64,000 nucleotides of DNA from Batkoa obscura (GCA_030770535.1 JASVEC010000015.1:558001-622000), one strand, 5' to 3'; positions 1-13,832 are shown, counted from the stretch's first letter. Made by a program: numbers and translations. The notes: generated by a model from the letters alone, not told the origin.

Positions 1-2940
1 TGTGTAGCAATGAGTAGACTCAACTATATTATTCTCCAAATAACTTTGACTGTTTAAATTAGTTAATTTAAAAAACTCTCCTAAGTATCCGGGATCATTA
101 ATGAAAATTCTGAGTTTCTTTTTATTTATTTTTAACTTTTATATATTAAATGTTTGAAAAAGATTTTAAATTTATTATTAAATCTGTTAAAGTATCCGAG
201 TATTTTAATTTTAATATTCGAAATTTCTATGGGGTAATTAAATAAATTGCGTATATTATTTCCAAATTAAACTTTATTGAAATGATCATATTTATTAGAT
301 TAAAGCATATAAATTCCCTTAAACAAGCTACAATTGTAATATATTAATGTTATGTAATTGGGTTACTTGACAAAATTTTAAATACAAAATTGTATAGTTC
401 GATTTAATAAAAATAAATTTAAAAAGCAAATAGCCAAAAAGAGATGGGAGAAATAAATTTCTTTCAAAGTAATTCATTTATTTTTAAGTGGTAGCATTTT
501 AATTAAAATTTATTTCAACTATCAAGTGAATTTTTGAGTTTGATTTTTAAAAAGAATCGACAGTTAAAATAAAGTATAAAGTGTTATAAATAAACTTTAT
601 TTTATAAAGCAAAAAAAGCTATTTTTGTTAACCCAATTACTACTTTCACTCATTTTTTTACATAAGAATAATTTGATAGTTAACTGTAAATGATTTAATC
701 TTTTATCAAATATTTTAATTTTATGCGAGTGATTAACCTTACTAATTATTTTTTATTTATATTTTAAGGAAAAATAATAAATCTACTAAATAAATTTATT
801 TCTTAAACTACTTGAAGGTAAAAATGAAGTATTGTTTCTAAGTCGAAATTTTAAACTAAGAGGAACTGGGTTAAAATCAAGTTAAAACTCAATTAATTTT
901 AAAATTTCCCTGATAACAATGTTTTTAATAAGCCCTTTCTAAAATTTTCATTAGGGGTCTAAGGGAAAAAATTTCCGCTCTATGAAACGAGCTTGCTCGA
1001 TTTTTTAATTCCGGCTTTTAACTTAATTCGAAAACAAATTTGAAGCTAAATTAGAATTAAAATTAAGTTAAATTTGTAGCAAATAACTTCACCGAATTTA
1101 AAGCTAGAAAATCAGAAAACCTAAATATCCTCAAACAATGAATAGATATTAGATAAAAAGGTTAACTATAAGGATGGTTAAATTCTTAAAGCATTAAATT
1201 AAAACAAAAATGATAAAGTTTTCAAAACTGTAAAATTAGCTACTAAAACATTAACACATGAGAGCAAACTAATTTGAGTAATTACCCCTATATTACAGAT
1301 TGGATTATGCCCATGAAGCTCAATCTTAAAGTTGTAAACTAAATTTTGGATTCCATTAAACTAATATATCCGGTGTAAATTACTATAATTATTAATTTCA
1401 TTTCATGTATTTGAATATTTTTAATATTCCACAAGTAAAGAATAAGAAAAAAAAAAGAAACAAAGTAAGCTAGCATTATTATTTTAGTACAATACAAAAA
1501 ACAATTTCAATTTAATGTTATTATCTTATATCCCTTATACTAAACATAATCTAAACTGCCGGCTAATACTTAAAATTATAGCTTTAAAAAAGCACCCAAC
1601 AAAACCTATTAGAGATGATAATAGGAATTTTACTATATAAAGAAATAGGACCAAAAATAGTCATCTTAGGCTTTATAACAATTTTACACTTTTTTCATTT
1701 TCTAATTTTACCTTAATGCCATCATCCCTTTATTGTAATGATTGCATTAATTATTTTAAAGTAAGATAACATCCGTGTTGTTTTGCCCTAGTCAAACTGA
1801 AACCTTCTTATGAATCTCTCGTTTAACCCTTGGCCAAGTCGTTTAACATCTTAACTGTTTATTATTGAGTTTATAGTAACTAGAAAAATAAGCTACTAAT
1901 TTGATAATAATATAATAATTTGATGTGAAATTATTTAAAATACAAAACTCCTTAAAATGAATTTTATTTCCTTGTTTTATTAATTCGATTATAATATTTT
2001 GAGCCTTTCATTTTAGTTCGTCTATCGACTTTTTTACTTTTGGGATTAAACTTAAGTTTTTATGGTGACATTAGTACGATTTTTAAAATACTTTAAATTG
2101 ATTAGCTCTTTTTTAAATTTTGGGCTAATCTATTAAATTTTTAATTTTATTATAAATTTTAATAAGAATTTGAATTAAAATAAACTTAAAATCGAATAGT
2201 TATTTAAAACAAAAGATAATAATTATAATTATTAATTACGCTTGAATTAAATTAATAATACATTATACCAATTAGAAGCTGCTTGAAATTTTAATTACTG
2301 TTAACTTTTGTCACCTATTCGATATCATACTTTAAAATAAATGAGATGTAGGCTAAATTAAGAAGATTTAATTTTATTATAAAATTACATATTCCAAAGA
2401 GATAGCAGTCTAAAGTTGAAGAAGTAGTTGATATAAATAATACAATAAAAGCACCCAACAAAGAAAGTAAAATATTATAAATCTTCTTAAAATAAAATAT
2501 AAACTATCAAATAATTTAGATATAATAAAAGACATAGTCCAGATTTTGACTTATTTTTAAGCATATTATCATAAATCAAATTGTTAAAGTTAATCAAAAA
2601 GTATTAAAAAAGCGCTTAAATTTACCATTATTGGTCTCGCTAAATAAATTGTTAAACTGAATCGAGCTGTCTGCTTTTTTTAGCAATTTTGCCTACACCC
2701 TTAGTGAGTGACCTATTATTGACTTTTTTATCAAGAGATTTAATATTGAGGGTGGTTTATAAAATTCAAAAACATTGAGCTTAAATTTTTCTTTGGATTG
2801 AAATGAGGTAATGAGTTATGCCAAACGGTCTGAGAACTAATTTCTATATTTAAACAGCATCCATAAGTAGTAATCACTATTCATTCTAGCTTAATATTAC
2901 TGGTATCCGAAAATAATCCAAAATCAAAGTGAATTTAAAA
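1..2940. other. Gene-free A+T-rich DNA
   Basis: No open frame, tRNA, or spliced protein with a recognisable domain was found on either strand. The segment holds A/T tracts and a few short shared words, such as a 14-base stretch near 1590 that recurs near 2450. It looks like old decayed intergenic DNA to the left of the Myb/SANT-like gene. Confidence 0.5.
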
Positions 2941-2942
2941 AG

Positions 2943-2950
2943 TATAAATA
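2943..2950 (+). promoter_or_regulatory. TATA box of the Myb/SANT-like gene
   Basis: A perfect TATAAATA lies 116 bp upstream of the ATG at 3059, followed by a pyrimidine-rich stretch. The same octamer is used upstream of both trypsin genes in this window, so it appears to be this genome's preferred TATA form. Confidence 0.5.
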
Positions 2951-3058
2951 GTCTATTATTTCTTTCATTTATTTTAAAAAATTATAAATTCTATCTTCTT
3001 TTATAATTTATTTAGTATATATCCTCCGTTTCACTTTATTCTTATAAATTTATAAAAT

Positions 3059-3994
3059 ATGGATTATAATACCTACATCCCCAATACTACTATGGATAGC
3101 TATCATGCTCCACAACGTAGTACAATAAACTCTTACGAAACTATAACAATCAGTAACTCCCCATCTTCTTGGGTAGAAGATGGTTTCATAGAATCATCCA
3201 CCACTTTAAATCATAACATTGCTCCTGTACAAGATGACTTCAATCATTATTATGAGATGGACGCATATCATAATCATCCAGCAACAAGCTCGTTTGAAAT
3301 GAATAGCTATCAAGCTTACGATAATACCAACAATAATTTATACTATAATAGTCATCCTGCTAGTATGGTACCTATGTATTATAATAATAACGCTCAAGTA
3401 TCTTATCCTTTGGAGATGTCTTATGTACCTGTAATGACTAGTACAAGTACAAGTAATAATGAAAATATAATGAGTTCAACAATGACTAGTTATCCTATGA
3501 ATAGTACTATATCGAGCGAAAATAACACCTATTATAATAATAACATGCCATTAATCTTTAATCATGACTTAAGAGGAAGAGCCGAAAATTGGAATCACGA
3601 AGAAACAAATACATTTATACAAATTTTATTACAAAATAGCCATCAATTTCAAAACATTAGAAGGTATCCAGGTTTATGGACAGTCATTAAACAGAGCATG
3701 GAGAGTAAAGGATACAAGCGAAGCATAGAAAAATGTAAAAATAGATGGAAGGTATTAGTAGCCAAATATAAAAAATGTCATTTAGAAATGGTAAAATCAA
3801 CTCATCGTAAAAATTCAACACCTAGCTTTGAGTTCTTTTATCCTATCCAACAGTTACTATATCCTAACTATTCTTTCTCTCAAGAAGGTATTCAAAGAAA
3901 ATTTAAAACAACCCCAAAACCAAAAATTCAATCTCAAAGAGAAAACAAAAGCATGGCCACTTATCTCTTCCCTTACGCTACTTCAAAACCTTAA
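3059..3994 (+). CDS. Myb/SANT-like (trihelix-type) DNA-binding protein
   Basis: Intronless gene for 311 residues. Residues 1-165 are low complexity, rich in Asn, Tyr, Ser and Met. A compact Myb/SANT-like domain of the trihelix type (Pfam Myb_DNA-bind_4 style) covers about 172-267. It opens with RGRAENWNHEE, has conserved Trp at about 178, 206 and 229, and carries the basic segment KCKNRWKVLVAKYKK. A Lys/Arg-rich tail (about 278-296) could be a nuclear signal. The layout, a disordered N-terminus followed by one C-terminal DNA-binding domain, fits a transcription regulator; targets are unknown. It is paralogous to the gene at 42536-43351, with near identity in the KCKNRWKVLVAKYKKC block. The start is the first ATG after a good TATA box. 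The domain call is from residue pattern only. Confidence 0.75.
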   Translation: MDYNTYIPNTTMDSYHAPQRSTINSYETITISNSPSSWVEDGFIESSTTLNHNIAPVQDDFNHYYEMDAYHNHPATSSFEMNSYQAYDNTNNNLYYNSHPASMVPMYYNNNAQVSYPLEMSYVPVMTSTSTSNNENIMSSTMTSYPMNSTISSENNTYYNNNMPLIFNHDLRGRAENWNHEETNTFIQILLQNSHQFQNIRRYPGLWTVIKQSMESKGYKRSIEKCKNRWKVLVAKYKKCHLEMVKSTHRKNSTPSFEFFYPIQQLLYPNYSFSQEGIQRKFKTTPKPKIQSQRENKSMATYLFPYATSKP

Positions 3995-6900
3995 ATTTTT
4001 AGCTTGCTACTCTTCCTATTTTTTATTTATCTCTTCATTAACCTCTTTTTAAAAAAAATAGTTTAATAAATAATCTTTTAAAAATTAATTAATAATCATT
4101 ATGATTTGTAGTTTTTTAAAATTTTATGGCAATAGAAACCGATATCTCATAGTTACAAGTTCCATCATTGATAAGAGACTATTATCTTATCCCTTTCATT
4201 CTATTTATAGGGTGTTTACATGGTTCTATTGTTGCTTTTATTGCCCAAGTCATTTCAACTGTAAGCCTGGTTAGAGTTAATACTAATTTTAAACCTGTTT
4301 TTTGAATCACTTATTGTTTGATACTTGTTTAATTTAAAGGCCGATATTTGAAAATATAAGTTATTATCTTCTCAAAATAAATCATAAAAAGATTATTTTA
4401 GTCAAAATAATATTCATTAAGTTATTTCACACCATCATCTTTTAACCCCACGTTTAATAAATACTAAATATATGGTAGTATAACTACTTTTGTGTAACTT
4501 AGTAGATTTCATAGAGGAAATATTTTGATTTAGATTTTCAAATTTTTATTTAAAATCGAACTTTTCGAAATCTATTTCCTGTATCTATCCGGTCCAGCTT
4601 TAATTTATTGAGAAAAATAAACCACCTTCCAAAAATTAAATCATCATCGAAGTCATACTTAAAAATAGCGTATCAAATTCTAAATAGAAACATTAGCTCT
4701 TTTCATTGGGTAAATTTTAAATGAAAGATGGCGCGAAAAGACTCGATAAATTGAACATTTCGACCTTTAAAAAAGCTGGTTATTTTAATTAACCTGCTTA
4801 TAACTATAAAATTGAAATGATTAATCATTCTTACAAATTACTTGAAGTTAAGTTTCTATGCTTTTTTAGTAACTTTATTTACTTTATTTACTTACTCAAT
4901 TTCATTCGTTATAAGGGTAGTATTTTTGTTTTATCTCTTTTTATTTAGTTTTTTATATTATATCTTTATAAATTAATAATAATAGTTAATCGCTTTTGCT
5001 ACAATATATTAGAAAATAAATTTTTAAATTATAAATAATACAAATTTAGTAATGGCTTAATATAAATTATTTACGAAAATACTAACTACGATATGAAATT
5101 TAGAATCGTACTATCTAACTATGAGATAATAGCAATTGTTATTTTGGTTACTATCATTATTATTTTCGCATCACCGTTTAATCAATACTATATAGTTGGC
5201 TTATTTAACTTGATTTTTGCTTGTTAGTAAACTATGTTTGAAATAGTCACTAGTATACTATTAAATGAAAGATTAATGAAGGCAGATATAAGAAATTATC
5301 AAATGACTTGCTATTAAATAAGAGGAATCGAAACATAAATAGCAAGGATAATGATCTAATGTAGATTTATAAAGGCATAGTCAAGATTATATAAGAGTTA
5401 TTATGTAAGTTATAAAAAGTAGTTTAATATCAAATCATGTCGAGTTTATCAAGTAAAAGTGGTTTAGGGGAAACTTTAATCTTGTTTATAGTATATTCCT
5501 ATACGAATCTATTTTAGATAAGAGTATGGGACAACCAAAATAAAAAAATAAGAAGTGGGTAAACAAAATGGAGCTATAAGTAGTAAGGGTTGAAATTTTA
5601 GATATCAATATCGAAGTAAACTTAACACCAGTTTATGGCTTTAAACTTTTAGCCAAAAATTAAAAGTTGTTTTAAATACAATCCTCATTTATTTTACGAT
5701 TCCTGCTCATACATATAAAAATATGTAAGTTTATACTTATACCTTTTTGTATATAACAATATAATATAATTACATTTAACAAAGTATTGATCTAACATGA
5801 AGGAAACAAAGTGAGGCTGTTGTCAAAGAGAAACCTAATATCAACGTAATGGCCGGGTTACTGTTGAAATTCATTAGTCAAGATATAGACAAATTAACCC
5901 ATAGATTTCAATGAAAGAACAAAACTGATATTTTTTTTACAGTCATGCGCATAACTCCCATTATTTTTAACAATGGTAAAAAAGCATCGCTTTTTTTAGA
6001 TGTTTTTGTTGGTGGTTGCCTTTTTTATTAAAATTAACGGTGTGCGTAATTTCAAATCATAAACTTTTTTATCCAAAATGCGCACTTATTATGCCAAGTC
6101 ATTTAACTTGGTAGCCTTTTTGAAAACAAAATTTTAATATTATATTTGTGTGCTAGTGGCATTGATTACCTTTTTAATAAACCCATTTATCGTCACTTAT
6201 TTTCATTAAAATTAGGTTTCAAATAGCAAATATTAACATTATACAATAAAATCTTAAACCTTTGAAGACTAAAAGGATTTTGGCCTATTTTATTTATTTT
6301 TCAAAAAATAGCACATTAGTTCAATCCAGTTACCTTAAGATTTAAGCTATCTTTAGGAATAAGACTATTTACTATAAGCATACCATCGTTTTATCAATAA
6401 TATTAAGTTTTAAGATTAGTCCAGATAGCTATGATAAAACGATTAACGTTTTATAGCCGTGTAAAATACTACATTTGTATTAATGCAAAATGAAGAAGAG
6501 CTATGAATTTTACAATTGAACTAAAGTCTAGACTTTTGATGAAAGATCAATGATTAAATTATTCTATTCTGAAAATAAGAAAATAAGTATTATTACTAAC
6601 TAAAAAGTTTATATTCGAGACATTAATACATTTCTTTGCTTGTTTACAGTTATAGTTATAAATTCTTTATAATAGTGTATTAAAAAGTTGCATACTTCTT
6701 CATTTGAGAGTTGGCTATTCTGGTAAAATCAACTGATTTAGTAAGCTGCACTATTAAATAATAAAGCATTAGTTAATGTTAGTACAAAAGTTAGTATAAA
6801 AATTAGTAAGTCAAATGAATTACTAAATTGGATCCCAGTTTATATATAATACAAATTCTTTAGCTTGCAGTTAGATAGTAAGCTTTATGATTTCATTAAT

Positions 6901-7375
6901 TTATTGAAAATTATTTTCTTATCGTTGATATTCACAGCTTCTAGTATTATCCTTTTTTTAGACAAATCTACTTTAATATTAAGCTGCTAGTTCGCTCGAA
7001 ATCATTTGCATTTTTTAATTCCTTGGCTCTAAACTTGAATGAGTTCATAAAATAAGTTCGATATTATAATTTATTTGGATTTAATATTAAATGACAAAAT
7101 TTCACTGGAACAGGCCAAGTGCTCTAAAGGCTCTGTATTATCATTCCAGTTTTAAATCCATTAGCCTTTAGATAAGCAAACGATATTATGCTATATACCA
7201 TCTACAAGTTTAAAAATAATACAGTTTCCTCTTAATTTTAGTATCATCAGTTTTAAAAACAATTAGCCGAAACTTCGAGAGCTAAACGTTAACTTTATTG
7301 TAAGATGATATTTGGATTAAATAATAAGGACTATACCATTTAAGTTTACAAATCGGAGTTTTCTTATATTTTCTA

Positions 7376-7545
7376 TATGGTTCATTGTAATATTCCAAAA
7401 ATGATTTTTTTACAATATTAAATGCGGTTCTTTACTATGTTTTACATAAAGTTTTTTTTTAATATTTTGAATCAGTTTTTTACAATATTTTAATATGGTT
7501 CTTTTGTATTATTATAAAGAGGATTTTTTATAATATTACAAATAG
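7376..7545. repeat. Loose tandem-like A/T repeat
   Basis: Three irregular units of about 45-70 bp each begin near an ATATGGTTC or ATGCGGTTC word and end in a T-run followed by ACAATATT. The units are diverged and differ in length, so this is either a decayed minisatellite or a fold-back remnant. Confidence 0.35.
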
Positions 7546-7702
7546 CTCAAATATTAATATTTGACATATTTATTCAATGGAATCTAGATTTGTTCAGAAA
7601 GATCTGAAATCATACAGTAACCATTTTAGTATCATACTTTATATCTATTAATAGATTAAGTGGATGTAGTTTTGTAATATTATTTTCATAAATTTTTTTA
7701 AA

Positions 7703-7806
7703 TATGAGAGATGCTTTTTTTGGTTTCATCACTTTTTCTATCTTTTAAGCGCTACTTGAGTGGAAAGATTGTTAGTAAAATTATAAACAAAAATACATCC
7801 ACATAT
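7703..7806 (+). mobile_element. TA-target MITE, + orientation
   Basis: Copy of the window-wide short element. It has the T-rich left end, the internal TTTTTCTATC...AGTGGAAAGA inverted arms around AAGCGCTACTTGA, and the right end AATACATCCACATAT. The left terminal repeat is diverged. Confidence 0.7.
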
Positions 7807-8548
7807 AGTGAATGTATATTTTTAATGCTACAATAAAATTTGTGTATCCTATTTATAAATGCTATTTTTAAATTTTATCAAATTTCTATAAACCATAATT
7901 TATTGTTAACATTAATAATTAATTATTAGTTATTAATTGTTAATTGACAATAAGTAGAAAGTATTAGGGTTTAATTAAACTAAAAAATTGATTTATAAAA
8001 ACCCATTCCAAGTTTTTAGTTTAGTAAACAATCATGTTCAAAGTCAAATAATATGCTTGATAATTATAGAAAGAAGCGAACATTTAATTATATGGCACTA
8101 TATATAAAAATTTAATATTAATAAATCTTGAGTGAGCACACAAATATTAAGTTATGTGGTAATTTTTGTATATCATCACTTCCGTTTTGTAAAAATTAAA
8201 TCAATGGAATATTAAAACTACCCCACATTTGTGGTACTATTATCTTTTTGTATCTCAAATTTACTATTTTGGCTTAAAGCGTGTCAAGTTTCAAATTATT
8301 CAGAAGCTTATTAAAATTTGGTAGCTTTTTCTATCTGTCCGCTTATTTTGAATTTATTTTTTTATGCTACCTACCAGTTAGCGTGGTTGTTTCTCAGTTA
8401 AATGTTTGCGCATCCAGGATAAGCTATAATTAGATATTATCAACACTTATAAGATAAATGAAATGGTTGTGTATAAAGGATATACATTAAGTAATATCAC
8501 TTCTGTTATATTTTGATGGCATATTTTACATTTTAATTTTTTAATGAA

Positions 8549-8660
8549 AATGGAGTAGGTTCTATTTTTTTGTTTAATAATTTTACTAACAATATTTCCA
8601 CTCAAATAATGATTAAAAAAGTGGAGAAAGTGATGAAATCGAAAAAAATATCCTCCTATA
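8549..8660 (-). mobile_element. TA-target MITE, - orientation, diverged
   Basis: The reverse-oriented body is clear (TTTAATAATTTTACTAACAA, then TTTCCACTCAAATAATG, then GTGATGAAATCG). The terminal repeats are eroded. The 75-residue open frame on the minus strand here is this element read as protein, not a gene. Confidence 0.6.
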
Positions 8661-9526
8661 CTTAATATAGGCATTATTTCAAATTAATTTTAAGATTAAA
8701 GATAGTTAGCATATAAGCATTAAGGTAAAAGCAAGTAAATGAAATCTAATGAGTATGTCTTATAGGTCTAACAGTATATCTATGAGTTCCTCTAAGTAAT
8801 TATAAATCCTCACCAAAGTAAAATATATAAATACTTTTTTTATCAATAACCAAAGTGGCAACTTGATATTGTATCAATTTTCAATGTAGATCCCAAATTA
8901 GCCAAATTCATATAGCTTAAAATAAATATTAGGCTCAGATTTATTGAAAGAATTAATATAAATGTCAATTTTTAGTGCTATATTCAAAAATTTCTTGAAA
9001 TAATTATAAACTTCCATCAAAGCATAAATGGTTAAAAGCCTATACATCAAATAATTAAGGTGTAGTTTAATATCATCTCATTATCAAAGATTGCTTTTAA
9101 GTTAAGCAACTTTATGTATCTAGTTGAAGAATCAATAGATAGGCCTGCTTATTTTCTTTATCTAAAAAAACCCAAGGTACTTCATAAAGCAATCTGATCT
9201 TTTTTGTGGTGTAAGCCTTAAGGGTAATTAACTGCAACTATAAAACCAATTTTTGTAAATTTTGGCCTAATTATAAGAAATTAATTACGATCAAAAAAAT
9301 TATTGGTTAAACTAAATAGCTACAACACTCTCTACTATAATATTAATTTTTATTTTCTGAACATATATTTTATGATTAATTTATACCAAAAGTAAAATTA
9401 GAGTTTTTTAAATAAATAATAGTTCTTTATTAAAAATTTCAAATAAAACTATTATTATAGCCTGTGGCCTAATTTTTGCATAAATTAAAAAGATCAGATT
9501 ATTTATAAACTACTTTTTAAATAAAC

Positions 9527-9632
9527 ATATGGGAGTGTTTTTTTTGACTTCATTATTTTTCCCATTTTTAAGCGCTATTTAGGTGGAAAAATTATTAGTA
9601 AAATTCTTAAACACAAAAATACAGCCCCATAT
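9527..9632 (+). mobile_element. TA-target MITE, + orientation
   Basis: Begins ATATGGGAGTGTTTTTTTTG and ends AATACAGCCCCATAT. The core AAGCGCTATTTAGGTGGAAA is conserved. Confidence 0.75.
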
Positions 9633-10286
9633 TTTGTTTAACATAAACAAATACTATTTATTAATTACTATAATGACTATTTTAAGCTTTATAGCAATTA
9701 ATGGTATTCAAATAAAAAATAAAAAATAAATTTTTTATCTATAGCATGACATTATAATTATAAAATATACATTTTCTCATAAAACACTCAAGGTTTTTAG
9801 TAAATGAAAATCTTTTTTAAAAAGATACAGGTTGTTGCTTTTATGCTAAAAGTTAATTTATTACAAACTTTTTTATATAAAAAAATATTAAAATTTTGAA
9901 TTTTATTTAATATTATAAAATAAATTATTTTAGTTATTTCTTATAATTAAAATATAATATTTTAACTTTCCAATAAGCTATTTGTTAATTTAAATCAATA
10001 TTTATTTAATAAAATAGGGTTCTTAATTAAGTCCGAGTTGAATTTAACATAGTTAACAAATAGGGTAGCTTGAATATATAAACTTGTTAAAAAATAAAAT
10101 TTAATATCAAAATAATATTTTGACTTTCTTTAAGTATATCTAAAAATGATTTATTAAAAATTAATCACAATTAAAAAACAAGTTGATATTATATATATAA
10201 CTCAATTGTTAGTTATTTATCTATATAAGAAAAAAGTAAGTTGATTATATTATTTAATACCAAACAGTATGAATTAAACCATTTGT

Positions 10287-10393
10287 TATGCGGGGGTTTT
10301 TTTTTGACTTCACTTTTTTCATCTTTTAAGAATTATTTGAGCGGAAAAATTGTTAGTAAAATTCTTGAACACAAAGATATATCATGTCATTCA
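10287..10393 (+). mobile_element. TA-target MITE, + orientation, decayed right end
   Basis: The left end TATGCGGGGGTTTTTTTTTG and the body with GAGCGGAAAAATTGTTAGTA are recognisable. The right terminal repeat is degenerate. Confidence 0.6.
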
Positions 10394-10983
10394 TAATAAA
10401 TAAATGCTACTCTAATTATGACATATCTATTTGTTCCAGTAATAAGTTATATCATTAAACTATATACTAATAATGCTACTTTTTTCATTAAAAGTAACAG
10501 ATCAATTTACCATCTATTTTAACATTAATATAGTATTTTTATAAATTAAATGGAATTGATAATAATATATTAATATTTTAGTAGCGAAGCTTTTAAGTTT
10601 AATTTAGGCATTTATTAATTAAAGTAACCGTTAAGGTGAATCTTGAAATCAAAAGTAAATTCAAAGTCAGCTATCTACCATAGTAAGTTTTTCAATTTAA
10701 AATTCATCATATTAAAAAATTAAGGTTTTCCATATTATTCAAATTAAATATACTTTTTTTATTATTTCTTGTTTTTAAAAGGTATCAAATATTGATTCTA
10801 AATTATTTAGCTGTTTTATCACCCTCCTAAGAATAACTATTAAGATAAATATAGTATAAAGATTTATAAACAGTTTTAAGAACATAAAAAAGATTAAATT
10901 TACCAAATTGATAATAGAAAAAAATACTTTTCTTTTAAAATACCTGCTTATAATCACTTTTTTTATAACTATTTTATAAAAAT

Positions 10984-11015
10984 ATTCCTATATTCTTATA
11001 TTCTTATATTCTTAC
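10984..11015. repeat. Short tandem TTCTTATA repeat
   Basis: About four direct copies of an 8-9 bp TATATTCT-type unit, roughly 110 bp upstream of the GT32 start. Confidence 0.5.
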
Positions 11016-11125
11016 ATTTATAATGTTCTTGTTACAACTTTACGCTTATGGCATATGGTATATAATGATTTATATTTTACATAAACTTTCTTAAAACAAT
11101 TCCAAATTTCATTAAAGACGATAAA

Positions 11126-12066
11126 ATGCTATTCAATTTAAAAGCCAGAAAAACTCGAATTATTACCTTATTATCCTTTATCTTTGTATTATCAATTATC
11201 TTTTATAGTAGTTTTAGATCAAATCAAGTTGATGGTTTAAGTAAGTTTATAGGTTTTATTTAATACAAATAGTGGTACTAATAATTTTAGAAAAAAGAGT
11301 TTATGGCTATAAGCCTATCTCAAAGCAAATCTTTACAATCAAAAAGCCTGAAAAGATGATTCCACCAGATAACATTGCTAGTTGGACTATTAAAAATCCA
11401 GGTTATAATTTTACGGTCTATGAAGACAATAAAGTCGATGATATAGTTAAGCAACATATGTCTAAAGAAATTTATGAAGCATTTAATTCTTTGCCGTTAA
11501 AAATATTAAAAGCAGATTATTTTCGATATATTCAATTATATTTAAATGGTGGTATTTATACAGACCCAGATACAGTATGTAAACAAAGTATTGATTTATG
11601 GAATGATAATAATCAAGGAACTGAAATGATCATTAGTATAGAATCTTATCAACCAGATCCCGAATATAAATGTAATAGTGTAGGTGCGTCCGCTAGGGAT
11701 GTTCAATTTAGTCAATGGACAATAGCAAGTTCTAAAGGCCATCCTATTCTATTATCAGTGATTAATAAGATCAAGGATTTAAATAGTGAAATGGTGAAGA
11801 AAGATCAATGGACTTATTGTGATATCATGAATTGGACTGGACCTGGTGTTTGGACCGATGCTGTGTTAGAGTATTTAAATGTTAATGATAAAAGAGAATT
11901 TGATATTGCTACGCCTAAATTATTTAAAGGTGTTTATATCCTACCACTAACTGGGTTTAATTTTGGTTATGATGATCCTAATATTAATTATTTCGGTAAA
12001 GTGCTACATCAATTTTCTGGTTCTTGGAAAAATGAAGATTCATTAATATTTGTTAGAGAGGATTAG
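11126..12066 (+). CDS. GT32 (OCH1-like) glycosyltransferase, two exons
   Basis: Proposed exons are 11126-11240 and 11291-12066, joined across a 50-bp GTAAGT...TTTTAG intron to give 296 residues. Exon 1 supplies a type II signal anchor (hydrophobic residues about 12-30), expected for a Golgi enzyme. The GT32 catalytic region follows: WTIKNPGYNF at about 70, LKADYFRYIQLYLNGGIY at about 111, and the metal-binding DPD at 130-132. GT32 enzymes of the OCH1 type transfer mannose or related sugars from nucleotide sugars; the exact acceptor cannot be read. The open frame alone begins at a GTG inside the intron, so the ATG at 11126 is preferred; the codon phase fits exactly across the splice. Closest relative in the window is the gene at 31918-32866, which has its intron at the same place. 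Confidence 0.8.
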
Positions 12067-13782
12067 TTGAATATTAATTTTTTTATAATATATGTAGTAA
12101 TTAGTTTATTATACTAAATTATAAATTGTTATTAAAAGGAATAGAAAGTTAAATTTACATTTTGTTTTATTAACAATTAAAATAAAAATTAACATAAAGA
12201 ATGATAGTTAATTAAAATAAAAATTTTAAATTGATTGCTGAAAATTGAAAATTATTTTAATATTTAGTATTTACTTATTATAAACATAAAGATATATACA
12301 TTTATAATTACATTAAATAACTTAATTCTATTATAAATAAAAGATTATAACCAAGCAATTGAATTCTAGTTTATAGTCTTAACATTATTAAAATGATTGC
12401 ATTAGCTGAGTTATCATATGAACTAGCTAAGTCAGTATTATAGCTGAAGAAATTAGATAGTAATGTAACAAATACATTGGGTATTCATAATAGTTATAGA
12501 AACCGGAAATTTGGTTGATATCAAAAGAAATAAATTAATCAAAATTTATTTAAAATATCACTTAAGTTAGCATTAGTGTTAGTGTTTATGTTATTATTAA
12601 AGGTTAATTAGGATTCTTCTTATTTTGAAAAAAAAAGAGCCTACTTTAACTATTTAAAGTTTTACTTTATAGTCTTAATCTTTGAGTGTTATGATATTAC
12701 AATATTACTTTTGTAAAAAGTAAACTATCTCATTTACAATTTCTTAAATTATGATATCACTTTATTTAAAAAAGCTCATATTTAAATTCCAACAATTTTT
12801 TTTGACTTTTTCATTTTTATCAAAAAAATTTATTATCATTTAAAAACTAATCTTTAATTTTAATAGGAATTAACTCATTCTATATTCGAAGAGGGCGTTG
12901 TTACAAATAGATGATATTATAGTACTTGAATATGGAAAAGTTATAATTAAAATTTATGGAAAAAGGCAGTGTATGGTAACACATATAAAAAAAAGGTAAA
13001 TATCTTTAAAAGTATATTCAATTTGACAAAGGTGATATTATTTTACTATCAATATTCTTTATTTATAGATTACTTCAAGGAGTATTGGATCAATAAAATA
13101 GAAATTTATGTATATATAACCTAAATAAATTAAAACTAAGAAATCTCATAATTTATAGCCGTATAAAAATAGAACTAGTATTCAAGATTATGGATACTCT
13201 ATTTTGATATATGAGTATGTAAGATTTCATTATCTGAATATAAAAATTTCATCATTATAACCTATTTTAATTTGATTTTGCTTCTAATTTATCATTTAAG
13301 ATACTTACCATTCTCAAATATGGATCTTATTTATACTATATTCTTAATATAGCTGATGTTTGTAAGTTCAAGAAGCTATTGGCATAATCTATAATCAATA
13401 TACTGTTTTAGATTTTGAAACAAGTTGATGATACTTTTTTACACTTTATATAAATAACATGAAATCAATCAGTTAATTTTATAAAAAAAAATTTATAGGT
13501 TGAAGTTTAATGTTATACAAATTTTTGAGGGATGAATATCGGTTATAAACTCAACTTCCTCTTGGCATTAATTAATTTACTTTTAGTTTATGGTGTTATG
13601 TCAGTTATTCATATCAAACATATGATATTGAACGAATAATATCAGAATATTGTTGTCTTAAGTAGTTGAACATTAAACCATCTAAATAAATCAAACTATT
13701 ATTTAACCTCTAAAAGAGTGAATCCTTGGCAAAGCTTAAATATTAAATTATTATTAGATAAATAGCGTTTATAAAAAAAAAG
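12067..13782. other. Intergenic A+T-rich DNA
   Basis: No gene found. A T-rich fragment near 12786-12830 weakly resembles the left half of the MITE but is too short to call. Confidence 0.5.
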
Positions 13783-13790
13783 TATATATA
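13783..13790 (+). promoter_or_regulatory. TATA box of first TVP15-like gene
   Basis: TATATATA followed by AAC, 50 bp upstream of the ATG at 13833 and just after an A-run. Confidence 0.4.
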
Positions 13791-13832
13791 ACAAAGAAAT
13801 AATCAAGTAAACATTCAATTATTAAAATCAAC

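Larger units (their letters stand above)
3995..11049. other. Long gene-poor region with MITE copies
   Basis: About 7 kb without a convincing gene. It contains four copies of the window's short inverted-repeat element (listed separately), a loose tandem-like A/T repeat at 7376-7545 and many homopolymer runs. A 44-codon hydrophobic frame near 5094, followed by a stretch faintly like the GT32 LKAD segment near 5270, may be a very old GT32 relic; this is too weak to call. The open frames at 8447-8674 and 10775-10957 are chance readings, the first running through a MITE. Confidence 0.5.

Noticed and set aside
5094-5600. Possible very old GT32 relic (hydrophobic start followed by a LMKAD-like stretch)
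   Set aside because: Only a few residues agree with the GT32 pattern and no DxD or C-terminal block can be seen.
8447-8674. 75-codon minus-strand frame
   Set aside because: Its N-terminal half is a MITE read as protein; similar hydrophobic peptides appear from other MITE copies, such as 58167-58460.
12786-12830. Possible MITE left half
   Set aside because: Only a T-run with GACTTTTTCATTTTT; too little to separate from chance.
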